Below, piece by piece: positions 1 through 6,520 of a stretch of DNA of 10,032 nt; within the stretch, counting starts at the first letter, position 1; the number at the start of each line of letters is the position of its first letter. The notes under the pieces were generated by a model. It saw nothing but the letters and a program-made list of their open reading frames with translations. It ran no database searches and was not told the origin of the DNA. The DNA is taken from contig DFAM01000021.1 in assembly GCA_002365595.1 (NCBI GenBank), positions 91,125-101,156 on the forward strand, written 5' to 3'. Both the position numbers and the translations under genes were made by a program. The DNA comes from Acinetobacter sp. UBA3106 (GTDB lineage Bacteria; Pseudomonadota; Gammaproteobacteria; Pseudomonadales; Moraxellaceae).

Positions 1-717
1 AAAACTGCTGTAGTTACCGGTGCAAGTCGTGGTATTGGTGAAGCGATTGCTCATGTACTTTCACGTGATGGTGCACATGTTATTTGCCTGGACGTTCCAC
101 AACAGCAAGCAGATCTGGACCGTGTTGCGGGAGAGATCGGTGGTTCAACCTTAGCGATTGATATCACTGCTGCGGATGCTGGAGAGAAAATTAAGGCTGC
201 TGCAGCTGCACAAGGCGGCTTGGATATTATTGTGCATAACGCAGGAATTACCCGTGACAAAACTTTGGCAAACATGAAGCCAGAGCTTTGGGATTTGGTG
301 ATTAACATTAACTTGTCTGCAATTGAACGTGTAAACGATTACTTGCTTGAACATGAAGGCTTCAATGCGAATGGCCGTATTGTATGTGTATCTTCAATTT
401 CAGGTATTGCAGGTAATCTGGGTCAAACCAACTATGCGGCTTCTAAAGCCGGTGTTATTGGCTTGGTTAAATTTACTGCACCAATTTTGAAAAATGGTGT
501 AACGATCAATGCCGTGGCTCCTGGCTTCATCGAAACGCAAATGACAGCAGCAATTCCATTTGCAATCCGTGAAGCAGGTCGCCGTATGAACTCAATGAGT
601 CAAGGTGGTTTGCCTGTCGATGTCGCTGAAACGATTGCATTGTTTGCATCTTCAGCGTCTACAGGTTTAAATGGCAACGTGGTTCGTGTGTGTGGTCAAA
701 GCTTGTTAGGGGCTTAA
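1..717 (+). CDS. fabG: 3-oxoacyl-(ACP/CoA) reductase, FabG4-like short-chain dehydrogenase (5' end outside window)
   Basis: The open frame starts before base 1; 238 residues up to TAA are visible. It is a complete SDR catalytic domain that reduces 3-oxoacyl thioesters to (R)-3-hydroxyacyl thioesters. Visible residues (numbered from base 1): Rossmann motif TGASRGIG at 6-13, NAG at 80-82, Asn104, Ser132, and Tyr145-x3-Lys149, giving the full Asn-Ser-Tyr-Lys tetrad. Asp31 at the end of strand beta-2 usually favours NADH over NADPH. The tail (RVCGQSLLGA) and the GRRMNSMSQGG segment resemble, from memory, the C-terminal domain of mycobacterial high-molecular-weight FabG4 (about 450 aa), so an N-terminal domain of about 200 residues probably lies upstream. 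The downstream MaoC-type hydratase gene supports this, since FabG4 has the same neighbour. A plain 245-aa FabG starting just before the window is the alternative; the housekeeping fabG of the fabD-acpP cluster is unlikely given this context. Confidence 0.9.
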   Translation, partial: KTAVVTGASRGIGEAIAHVLSRDGAHVICLDVPQQQADLDRVAGEIGGSTLAIDITAADAGEKIKAAAAAQGGLDIIVHNAGITRDKTLANMKPELWDLVININLSAIERVNDYLLEHEGFNANGRIVCVSSISGIAGNLGQTNYAASKAGVIGLVKFTAPILKNGVTINAVAPGFIETQMTAAIPFAIREAGRRMNSMSQGGLPVDVAETIALFASSASTGLNGNVVRVCGQSLLGA

Positions 718-796
718 TTTAATCCCTCCCGACCTCCCTTTGTAAAAGGGAGGGGAAAAGTCCCCCTTTACCAAAGGGGGATTTAGGGGGATTAAA
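718..796. repeat. nested palindromic intergenic repeat (three stems)
   Basis: This 79-bp element begins on the base after the fabG stop codon. Its ends are a perfect 9-bp inverted repeat, TTTAATCCC (718-726) and GGGATTAAA (788-796). Inside are two perfect 9-bp hairpins, each with a 3-nt loop: CCTCCCTTT/AAAGGGAGG (733-741/745-753) and TCCCCCTTT/AAAGGGGGA (761-769/773-781). The two halves are also imperfect inverted copies of each other, so it can fold as a cloverleaf or one long hairpin. No T-run follows, so it is not a normal intrinsic terminator. It looks like a dispersed REP- or MITE-like palindrome, but copy number cannot be judged from one window. Confidence 0.75.
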
Positions 797-818
797 ATAA
801 CCAAAGGGAAAGTTTATA

Positions 819-883
819 CCTCTCCCTAACCCTCACTTGCGCTTTACTTCAAAACAATGTTTTGAAGCTTTGCTCAGGAGAGG
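819..883. repeat. second palindromic intergenic repeat unit
   Basis: A 65-bp unit is bounded by CCTCTCC (819-825) and its inverse GGAGAGG (877-883). Its centre is a perfect 9-bp hairpin, CTTCAAAAC/GTTTTGAAG (847-855/859-867), with loop AAT. Its sequence differs from the preceding palindrome, so two unrelated repeat units sit in tandem between the reductase and hydratase genes. The flanking CTCTCCCTAACCC-type sequence is the sort found in dispersed intergenic repeats of Acinetobacter; this is recollection, not a search result. Its right edge ends 35 bp before the maoC start codon. Confidence 0.6.
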
Positions 884-918
884 GAACTTGATAATGATAA
901 AACTTCCAAAGGTTCAGT

Positions 919-1773
919 ATGAATACTCGCCATTTTAGTCAACTTCCAAAACCTTATTTAGCCTATCCTAAAGTGATTCAAGGCTTGATTTTTAAAAAGC
1001 CTAAAGGTGAAAAAGTGCTGCCGCAAGTTGAATATGTGGTGGATTCATTCAAGGTTGATCAAAAGCATCTTAAAGCTTATAACGAAGTCTGCGGCTTCAA
1101 GAATAACGGATATATTCCTTCGATTTATTTAGCGGTTCTGTCGCAAAGTTTACAGATGCATATGATGACGACAGAGGCTTTTCCATTTGCAATTTTGGGG
1201 CTGGTGCACATTCGCAACCAGATTAAACAAAGCCGCAAAGTAGGAACCAATGAAGCATTAACATTGTCGTGCAAATTTGGTGAATTGCAACCGCATGATA
1301 AGGGTGTTCAATTTGACTTTATTACCACGGCGAAAGTAGGTAATGAAGTGGTAATGGAAGGGATCACTACTTATTTGGCCCGTCAAAAAACCAATGTTAA
1401 AGCGGCGCCTAAACTGGTCGATAATAAAACACCTGCTTATGAATTAAATGCAGAATGGAATGTCTCTGAAAATACAGGACGCCGTTATGCTTTAACTTCA
1501 GGTGACTTTAACCTGATTCATATTCATGCCATCACAGCAAAAGCATTGGGCTTTAAACAGGCCATTGCTCATGGAATGTGGAGTAAGGCGAAGGTGCTTG
1601 CCAGCTTAACTTTGCCGGATGCCTATGAGGCTGATGTCTGGTTTAAACTGCCGATGTATTTGCCTTCAAAAGTGGAGTTCCTGACTGCTCAGGAAGGCAA
1701 AGATACTGAATTCGTCATTCGAAACAGTAAAAACAAAAAACCGCATGTCACGGGAAGTGTGAAAGCATTTTAA
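919..1773 (+). CDS. MaoC-family (R)-specific acyl dehydratase/hydratase
   Basis: The protein has 284 residues. The C-terminal half carries the hydratase-2 signature: Tyr190 then TSGDFNLIH, with the expected catalytic pair Asp196 and His201, followed by AHGM at 217-220. In this family the enzyme adds water reversibly to trans-2-enoyl-CoA or enoyl-ACP to give the (R)-3-hydroxyacyl thioester. The N-terminal half (about 1-150) looks like a second, degenerate hot-dog fold, which fits the double-hot-dog length of 280-290 residues. The product is the one the upstream reductase makes or consumes, so the two likely act consecutively, as proposed for mycobacterial FabG4-HtdX. The substrate chain is unknown. 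There is no signal peptide, so it is cytoplasmic. The start is the first in-frame ATG; only a weak AAAGG (908-912) precedes it. A PhaJ-like role in polyester supply is possible but untested. Confidence 0.88.
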   Translation: MNTRHFSQLPKPYLAYPKVIQGLIFKKPKGEKVLPQVEYVVDSFKVDQKHLKAYNEVCGFKNNGYIPSIYLAVLSQSLQMHMMTTEAFPFAILGLVHIRNQIKQSRKVGTNEALTLSCKFGELQPHDKGVQFDFITTAKVGNEVVMEGITTYLARQKTNVKAAPKLVDNKTPAYELNAEWNVSENTGRRYALTSGDFNLIHIHAITAKALGFKQAIAHGMWSKAKVLASLTLPDAYEADVWFKLPMYLPSKVEFLTAQEGKDTEFVIRNSKNKKPHVTGSVKAF

Positions 1774-1777
1774 GACT

Positions 1778-1810
1778 AAAGCCTAAGTCACGGTAGATTT
1801 AGGCTTTTTT
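1778..1810 (+). terminator. rho-independent terminator after maoC gene
   Basis: A perfect 9-bp stem, AAAGCCTAA (1778-1786) with TTAGGCTTT (1799-1807), has a 12-nt loop and runs into T1805-T1810, G and TTTT. It begins 4 bp after the hydratase stop, so it should end the reductase-hydratase transcript before the esterase gene. Confidence 0.85.
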
Positions 1811-1859
1811 GTTTTAAGCTTGGAATAACATATTGCTGTTCTATGGAAAGCACAGTTGA

Positions 1860-3119
1860 ATGAAAAAAATCAAAGAATACATCTTCGCAAATACAGCAAA
1901 TTATCAAGGTCATGTCGATGAGCGATTTATAGACCTGGCCACACAATTCAGCCGCATGCAGGATGCGCGGGCAGATGCAGGTGGTGCGGCTTTGGTGGTA
2001 TATTTTCAGGGACGCAAAGTCGTTGATATCTGGACCGGAGAAAAGTCTGAAACTGAAAGCTGGCAAGCTGATACCCTGGCTGTCTGTTATTCTACGGGCA
2101 AAGGGGTACTTTCAACCTTGGCCCATATTTTGGTCAGTAAAGGCTTGCTGGATTACGATACACCTGTTGCCGAGTATTGGCCTGAATTTGGACAAAACGG
2201 TAAAGATAAAATTACCTTAAGGCATATGTTGAGCCATCAAAGTGGTTTATATGACATCCGCAATAACATTGCAGCTGCAACAGAGATGGCAGACTGGTCA
2301 CATATGTTAGATGTCGTTGCCAAAGCGCAACCACGGTTTGTTTTGGGAGAGGGAGCAGCGTATCAACCTTTGATGTTTGGCTGGCAGGTGGGTGGAGCGC
2401 TTGAAAAAGCGACAAATCAGTCTTTAGCAGAATTGATGCAAAAGTATCTGATCATTCCCTTAGAACTTGATGGGGCTTATTTTGGAGTGCCAGAGACTGA
2501 ACTGAATCGCGTTGCAAGACTGTTTCCCCAAAATAAAACACATCCTGCAAAGCCAGCGCAGCCAAACAAGTTATCTAAGACACCACGTAAAGCATCGATC
2601 TTCGAGAAATTCCTTGAACTGAGTGGACAGAATCCACAAGACTTTCAGGATGCCATGATTCCCAAAGGCATGAAGCATTTTTCCTTTTTTAGTGATCAGG
2701 GCTTGCAAGCAGTTATACCTGCGGCGAATGGAGTATTCACGGCAAATAGTCTGGCAAAAATCTATGCCATGCTTGCTGATAATGGCCGATGGAATGGTCA
2801 GCAAGTGATTCGCCCATCGGTTATGCGTGAGTTGAGTACTGTGCAATATAACAAACGCGACCGGATTATGCCTTTACCGATGCATTGGCGATTGGGCTAT
2901 CACCGTATACTGACTTTAGGCAAATCCTCCCAAGGTTTTGGTCATATGGGCTTTAATGGTTCAGGCGCGTGGTGCGATCCGGAGCGTGGATTAAGTTTTG
3001 CTTATATTCATAATTTCCCTGTCGCATCCATAACCGGAGATTACCGATTATGGGGCTTAACGCAAGAAGCATTGCGCTGTGCAGATCAGGTGTTATACGG
3101 TCGTAAAGGCTGGTTTTAA
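1860..3119 (+). CDS. serine hydrolase, beta-lactamase fold / family VIII esterase-like
   Basis: The protein has 419 residues with the class C beta-lactamase/EstB fold. The nucleophile motif S-x-x-K is STGK at 78-81, in the usual context before a long helix. Tyr168 (AYQP) is a good candidate for the catalytic Tyr of the Y-x-N/Y-x-x motif. GHMGFNGSG (from Gly361, His362) stands where lactamases have KTG, which is typical of family VIII esterases. There is no signal peptide, unlike true beta-lactamases and penicillin-binding proteins, so a cytoplasmic esterase or lipase acting on short acyl esters is the best reading; the real substrate is unknown. A Lys/Pro-rich insert (about 222-245) is probably a surface loop. 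It lies between a terminator upstream and a new promoter downstream, so it is probably a single-gene unit. GGAAAG at 1845-1850 is a plausible ribosome site for the chosen ATG. Confidence 0.87.
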   Translation: MKKIKEYIFANTANYQGHVDERFIDLATQFSRMQDARADAGGAALVVYFQGRKVVDIWTGEKSETESWQADTLAVCYSTGKGVLSTLAHILVSKGLLDYDTPVAEYWPEFGQNGKDKITLRHMLSHQSGLYDIRNNIAAATEMADWSHMLDVVAKAQPRFVLGEGAAYQPLMFGWQVGGALEKATNQSLAELMQKYLIIPLELDGAYFGVPETELNRVARLFPQNKTHPAKPAQPNKLSKTPRKASIFEKFLELSGQNPQDFQDAMIPKGMKHFSFFSDQGLQAVIPAANGVFTANSLAKIYAMLADNGRWNGQQVIRPSVMRELSTVQYNKRDRIMPLPMHWRLGYHRILTLGKSSQGFGHMGFNGSGAWCDPERGLSFAYIHNFPVASITGDYRLWGLTQEALRCADQVLYGRKGWF

Positions 3120-3130
3120 TTTGCAACATT

Positions 3131-3160
3131 TTGCTTTAAAAAATAGCTGAAAAATATGCT
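3131..3160 (+). promoter_or_regulatory. candidate sigma-70 promoter for the lipoprotein gene
   Basis: TTGCTT (3131-3136) and TATGCT (3155-3160) are 18 bp apart in the A/T-rich gap between the esterase and the lipoprotein gene. The -10 keeps the key TA...T positions and the -35 keeps TTG. A start near 3167 would leave a leader of about 30 nt. This is a sequence match only. Confidence 0.35.
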
Positions 3161-3195
3161 ACTTTTCCTGCGATTTTAACTGCAGATGATCTTTC

Positions 3196-3645
3196 ATGAA
3201 AAATGTAGTGTTGATTCCTTTAGTGGCAAGTGCTGCATTATTGGGATGTCAGGATGCCAATCAATCAGATCCGCAAAACAAGGCATCGATTGAATCGCAA
3301 AAGCAAATCGTAGCATGGGCAGGAAAATATGAAGGTACCACGCCGTGTATGGGATGTCTTTCACGTTGTGACGATTGCCCGGGAATGGCGGTTGCTTTAG
3401 AGCTGCATGAAGACAAAACCTATACTTTAACCCGTGAAAGTTTGAGTGGTCATAATGAAATAGAAACTCTGACTGGTCAGCTGCGTTTTGATGCCAAAGA
3501 TGAGAACAAAATTGAGCTGATCAACGTGTCCACACGTAATTTACTGTATGTAGATTTAGATGAAAAAGTTCTGGAAATTCGTGTCGACAAGACGGCAAAA
3601 CCTTATCAGATGCAAAGTGATTTTGTTTTGGACAAGTTAGCGTAA
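3196..3645 (+). CDS. NlpE-like outer-membrane lipoprotein with double CxxC
   Basis: The protein has 149 residues. A lipoprotein signal peptide is clear: Lys2, a hydrophobic core, and lipobox LLGC with the lipidated Cys18. The next residue is Gln19, not Asp, which predicts outer-membrane sorting. After a polar linker (19-37), residues 41-147 resemble the small beta-barrel of NlpE/CutF: WAGKYEGTTPC, then alternating strands such as ALELHEDKTYTL. NlpE senses surface contact and envelope stress and has been tied to copper. Here the usual single CxxC is enlarged to Cys51-x2-Cys54-x3-Cys58-x2-Cys61 followed by Pro-Gly, so two CxxC pairs sit within 11 residues. It is shorter than E. coli NlpE (236 aa) because the C-terminal OB domain is absent. 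Metal binding or disulfide sensing is inferred. The ATG has no strong Shine-Dalgarno, but the signal peptide fixes the start. Confidence 0.82.
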   Translation: MKNVVLIPLVASAALLGCQDANQSDPQNKASIESQKQIVAWAGKYEGTTPCMGCLSRCDDCPGMAVALELHEDKTYTLTRESLSGHNEIETLTGQLRFDAKDENKIELINVSTRNLLYVDLDEKVLEIRVDKTAKPYQMQSDFVLDKLA

Positions 3646-3666
3646 TCCGTTTCTTCAGACAATTTT

Positions 3667-3703
3667 AAATCCTGTATTTAAACCGGATAAATACAGGATT
3701 TTT
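3667..3703 (+). terminator. strong rho-independent terminator after the lipoprotein gene
   Basis: A perfect 14-bp stem (AAATCCTGTATTTA at 3667-3680 with its exact inverse at 3688-3701) and a 7-nt loop AACCGGA run into TTTTTATT. It begins 21 bp after the stop codon and isolates the lipoprotein gene from dnaX. The stem is flanked by A-rich and T-rich tracts, so it may also work on the reverse strand. Confidence 0.9.
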
Positions 3704-3725
3704 ATTGTGCAAACGCTGGCATTTA

Positions 3726-3755
3726 TTTCACTATTTTATAAAAAAACAGTATGCT
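3726..3755 (+). promoter_or_regulatory. candidate dnaX promoter
   Basis: TATGCT at 3750-3755 has TTTCAC at 3726-3731, 18 bp upstream. The -35 match is poor. A rival -10, TATAAA (3737-3742), overlaps the spacer. A promoter must lie between the terminator ending near 3703 and the start at 3779, but which box is used is uncertain. Confidence 0.25.
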
Positions 3756-3778
3756 TAGACCTGTAAAAAGGAGCATAC

Positions 3779-5917
3779 ATGTATCAAGTACTTGCACGAA
3801 AATACCGTCCACGTAATTTTAATGAATTGGTGGGGCAAAACCATGTGTCACGCGCACTGACGAGTGCCTTGGAACGTGGTCGGTTGCATCATGCGTATTT
3901 GTTTACCGGGACTCGCGGAGTAGGTAAAACCACCATTGCGCGTATTTTGGCAAAATGCCTAAATTGCGAAACTGGTGTAACTTCAACGCCGTGTGAAGTG
4001 TGTGCCACCTGTAAGGCGGTGAATGAAGGCCGTTTTATCGATTTAATCGAAATTGATGCGGCATCACGCACAAAAGTAGAAGATACACGTGAATTATTAG
4101 ATAACGTTCCCTATGCACCGACCCAAGGTCGTTTTAAGGTTTATCTGATCGATGAAGTGCATATGCTTTCTACGCATTCTTTCAATGCGCTGCTCAAAAC
4201 ACTGGAAGAACCGCCAGAACACGTCAAATTTCTTTTTGCCACCACTGATCCACAAAAATTACCGATTACCGTGATTTCACGTTGCCTGCAATTTACTTTG
4301 CGTCCGCTTGCAGTCGATGAAATTACCGAACATCTGGGAAATATTCTAAAGCAGGAACAGATTCAGGCCGAACAGGATGCAATCTGGCAAATTGCTGAAT
4401 CTGCCCAAGGGTCATTGCGTGATGCCTTATCTTTAACCGATCAGGCGATTGCGTATGGTCAGGGCGCAATCCAGCATCAGGATGTTAAAGACATGCTTGG
4501 CTTGATTGACCGCACCATCATTTATGATCTGATCTTGGCGATTCATCAAAACCAGCAAGCACGGGTCAGTCAATTATTGATGCAATTCCGGCAACAGGCC
4601 TTGGATGTGTCACTGGTTTTAGATCAGCTGATTTCGACCTTGCATGAACTGGCATTATTACAATATCTGCCTGAGCTAAGCTTGAAATATAGTGCTGAAA
4701 TCAATCAAAAGATTATGCAGTTGTCTCAACTCATTTCAGCACAAGATTTACAGCTGTATTATCAGGTGGCGTGCAAAGGCCGCGCCGACCTGCAACTTGC
4801 CGTGACGCAAGAGCAGGGCTTTGAGATGTGCGTGCTACGTTTGTTGGCGTTCCGTCCATTACAGCCGAATGAAATTCCTGTATCACAAGCGCAAGTCGTT
4901 ACACAGAACGTTCAGCCCGTAGTACAACAACCGGTTCATTCAGAGATTTCACAGCAGCAATCCTCGCAACATGTAGCGGTAGAATCGGTCACATCGGTTG
5001 AATCAGCAGCTGTATACGATGATTTTGATGATGGGCAGTATGATGACGACCCGTTTAATGAAGTTTCAACTCCGTCTGTTTCCGTAGATGAACCAAGTTC
5101 AGATGATTTCCTGGAACAAGAAACAGTAGAAGCTGAAGTGCTGTCTAAATCAGCAGATTCATCATTAAATTCGGATCAAGCACAGTCAGAAAGAATTATC
5201 TTCGATCCATCGAGTGACGATGCATTATTTGGCTTTGAGAATGAGCCGGAAGTGCTCAGCAATACAACTGATGAAGCAAGCAGTGATGACTTTCTGTTTG
5301 ATGAATTAGTGCCTTTAACAAGCGATGAAACAACCCTAGTTGAATCTCAAGCGGAAGTTCAACCACAAACTCAGCTAGCTGTAGAAGAAACAGCCCAAGA
5401 TTCATTATTTGATTTAGCAGTTGAACCCACACCTCATGTGGAAGTAGAACTTGCCAAGGATGAACCAGTCCAAGCGAGTGAGGCGACGACTTCGACATTG
5501 ATGCCACAGGATATTCTAAAATTAAAGCCTCAAGTTCTTGAAGGTGAATGGACGGTGGATAAATGGGAGTACTGGTTCCGCAACAGTGAATTATCACCTG
5601 CAGTTCAAGAGTTGGCACAACAGGGCGTCATGACTGGACAGATCAATGGTGAATCGATTTTCCATATTCCAAAGCAATATGAAGCCTTGTTGACCCAGTT
5701 GCAACACGCCTTGGAGCAGGCTTTAAAAACCGAATGGTCGGGTACTCATTTTCAGGTTCACTATGCAGAAGTAGCAACCACGACGCCGTATAGTATGCAA
5801 ACTGAACGTAAAGAAAAAGCTTATGCACGTGCGGCAGAGCTACTTCATGCAGAACCTGCGGTCAAAGAGCTTTTGCAAAACTTTGAAGGTGAAATACAGA
5901 ATATTCAGCTTAAATAA
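3779..5917 (+). CDS. dnaX: DNA polymerase III subunit tau (clamp-loader ATPase)
   Basis: The protein has 712 residues; E. coli tau has 643. It is the ATPase of the clamp loader, placing the beta clamp on DNA and joining polymerase cores and helicase at the replication fork. Visible features: RKYRP near the N-terminus; Walker A G44-TRGVGKT51; zinc ligands Cys63, Cys72, Cys75 and Cys78; Walker B with DE at 125-126; the SRC arginine finger at 167-169; clamp-loader collar to about 365; an acidic disordered linker at about 366-577; and a tau-specific alpha-binding domain at about 580-712. The excess length is in the linker, which has repeated SSDD motifs. I see no A AAA AAG slippery site where E. 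coli makes gamma, so full-length tau may be the only product. The start is fixed by AAAAAGGAG (3765-3773), 5 nt before ATG. No ybaB-recR follows, unlike E. coli. Confidence 0.97.
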   Translation: MYQVLARKYRPRNFNELVGQNHVSRALTSALERGRLHHAYLFTGTRGVGKTTIARILAKCLNCETGVTSTPCEVCATCKAVNEGRFIDLIEIDAASRTKVEDTRELLDNVPYAPTQGRFKVYLIDEVHMLSTHSFNALLKTLEEPPEHVKFLFATTDPQKLPITVISRCLQFTLRPLAVDEITEHLGNILKQEQIQAEQDAIWQIAESAQGSLRDALSLTDQAIAYGQGAIQHQDVKDMLGLIDRTIIYDLILAIHQNQQARVSQLLMQFRQQALDVSLVLDQLISTLHELALLQYLPELSLKYSAEINQKIMQLSQLISAQDLQLYYQVACKGRADLQLAVTQEQGFEMCVLRLLAFRPLQPNEIPVSQAQVVTQNVQPVVQQPVHSEISQQQSSQHVAVESVTSVESAAVYDDFDDGQYDDDPFNEVSTPSVSVDEPSSDDFLEQETVEAEVLSKSADSSLNSDQAQSERIIFDPSSDDALFGFENEPEVLSNTTDEASSDDFLFDELVPLTSDETTLVESQAEVQPQTQLAVEETAQDSLFDLAVEPTPHVEVELAKDEPVQASEATTSTLMPQDILKLKPQVLEGEWTVDKWEYWFRNSELSPAVQELAQQGVMTGQINGESIFHIPKQYEALLTQLQHALEQALKTEWSGTHFQVHYAEVATTTPYSMQTERKEKAYARAAELLHAEPAVKELLQNFEGEIQNIQLK
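5012..5416 (+). other. acidic linker of DnaX with repeated short motif
   Basis: Within dnaX residues 412-546, three copies of the motif S-S-D-D-(F/A)-L occur: 440-445 (SSDDFL), 478-484 (SSDDALF) and 501-507 (SSDDFLF), each preceded by an acidic residue plus Pro or Ala. A diverged copy, DSLFDL, is at 541-546, and DDF/DDDPF stretches are at 414-426. The copies use different codons, so they are not a recent DNA duplication. The net charge of this part is strongly negative, while the corresponding E. coli linker is Lys-rich around its frameshift site. A tethered short linear binding motif is my inference. Confidence 0.6.
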
Positions 5918-5919
5918 GT

Positions 5920-6402
5920 TTATTCATTTATGCTGTATGGGTAGAGAGCATCCCGCATTTTGATTGGAATCGGGGTGCTTTTTCGTGTCTGGCGGTCAAC
6001 AAATACATGTACGAAATGGCCTTGCGCTGAGGCCACATCATGACCTTGTTTAAAAATGGCTAAATCATATTGCAGGGATGAATTGCCCAGTTTGGAAATA
6101 GTCACACCGACCTCAATAATTTCAGGATAAGACAGTTCCTGGAAAAAACTACAGGCCGAATCCACCACTAATCCAATCACGGGCGAATAGCGAATATCAA
6201 AATCTGCCTTTTCAATCAGCAGGGAATTGGCGGCAGTATCAAAATAACTGTAATAAGTCACATTGTTGACGTGTCCATAAATATCATTATCGGACCAGCG
6301 GGTTTGAATAGGCAAAAAGTATGAGAAATCTGCACGTCGCTTAGGTATCTGTTTCATTGGTATAGTCGCTTTAATGATTCCATTTTTTACCGGGAAGCCC
6401 AT
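5920..6402 (-). CDS. acyl-CoA thioesterase, 4HBT hot-dog family
   Basis: The protein has up to 160 residues. It has the 4-hydroxybenzoyl-CoA thioesterase signature RWSDNDIYGHVNNVTYYSYFD (positions 35-55), where Asp38/Asp40 and the GHVNN loop form the active site. Such enzymes hydrolyse acyl-CoA thioesters in the cytoplasm; substrate preference cannot be read here. The later strands (FFQELSYPEIIEVGV, FVHVFVDRQT) complete one hot-dog domain. The start is uncertain: the first 15 residues do not look like the family, and Met16 (base 6357) would give a standard 145-aa protein. Neither start has a good ribosome site. The stop codon is only 2 bp from that of dnaX, tail to tail. It lies 118 bp downstream of the dehydrogenase on the same strand with no clear terminator between, so read-through from that gene is likely. 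Confidence 0.85.
   Translation of the reverse strand: MGFPVKNGIIKATIPMKQIPKRRADFSYFLPIQTRWSDNDIYGHVNNVTYYSYFDTAANSLLIEKADFDIRYSPVIGLVVDSACSFFQELSYPEIIEVGVTISKLGNSSLQYDLAIFKQGHDVASAQGHFVHVFVDRQTRKSTPIPIKMRDALYPYSINE
5945..5983 (+). terminator. candidate dnaX terminator inside the convergent gene
   Basis: AGCATCCCG (5947-5955) pairs with CGGGGTGCT (5971-5979) as a 9-bp stem with one U-G pair and a 15-nt loop, followed by T5979-T5983. On the plus strand this has the form of an intrinsic terminator and starts about 30 bp after the dnaX stop. It lies wholly within the 3' coding part of the minus-strand thioesterase gene. The long loop lowers confidence. Confidence 0.45.
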
Positions 6403-6520
6403 GAAAATACACGTTAAAAATAGGTCATCTCAATAAAACTGGATAACCTGTAATAAATGACGGTAAAAGTAATTTAGTTATCATTTAAATCTTGATTTTT
6501 ATCAGCAGTATAAGTTTGAT

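Noticed and set aside
718..800. Paired hairpins considered as a transcription terminator for fabG
   Set aside because: Neither hairpin is followed by a T-run, and the hydratase downstream is expected to share the transcript; better described as a repeat.
3119..3145. GCAA-CATT-TTGC hairpin after the esterase as a terminator
   Set aside because: Only a 4-bp A/T-containing stem with a poor tail; too weak to call.
5256..5618. Minus-strand open frame of 120 codons within dnaX
   Set aside because: It is antisense to the acidic linker and tau domain, whose biased codons keep the reverse frame open; no ribosome site or family character.
5722..5728. In-frame slippery heptamer T TTA AAA in dnaX
   Set aside because: It lies in the C-terminal tau domain; a -1 shift would remove only about 40-45 residues, not give gamma, and no clear stimulatory hairpin or upstream Shine-Dalgarno was seen. 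Probably chance.
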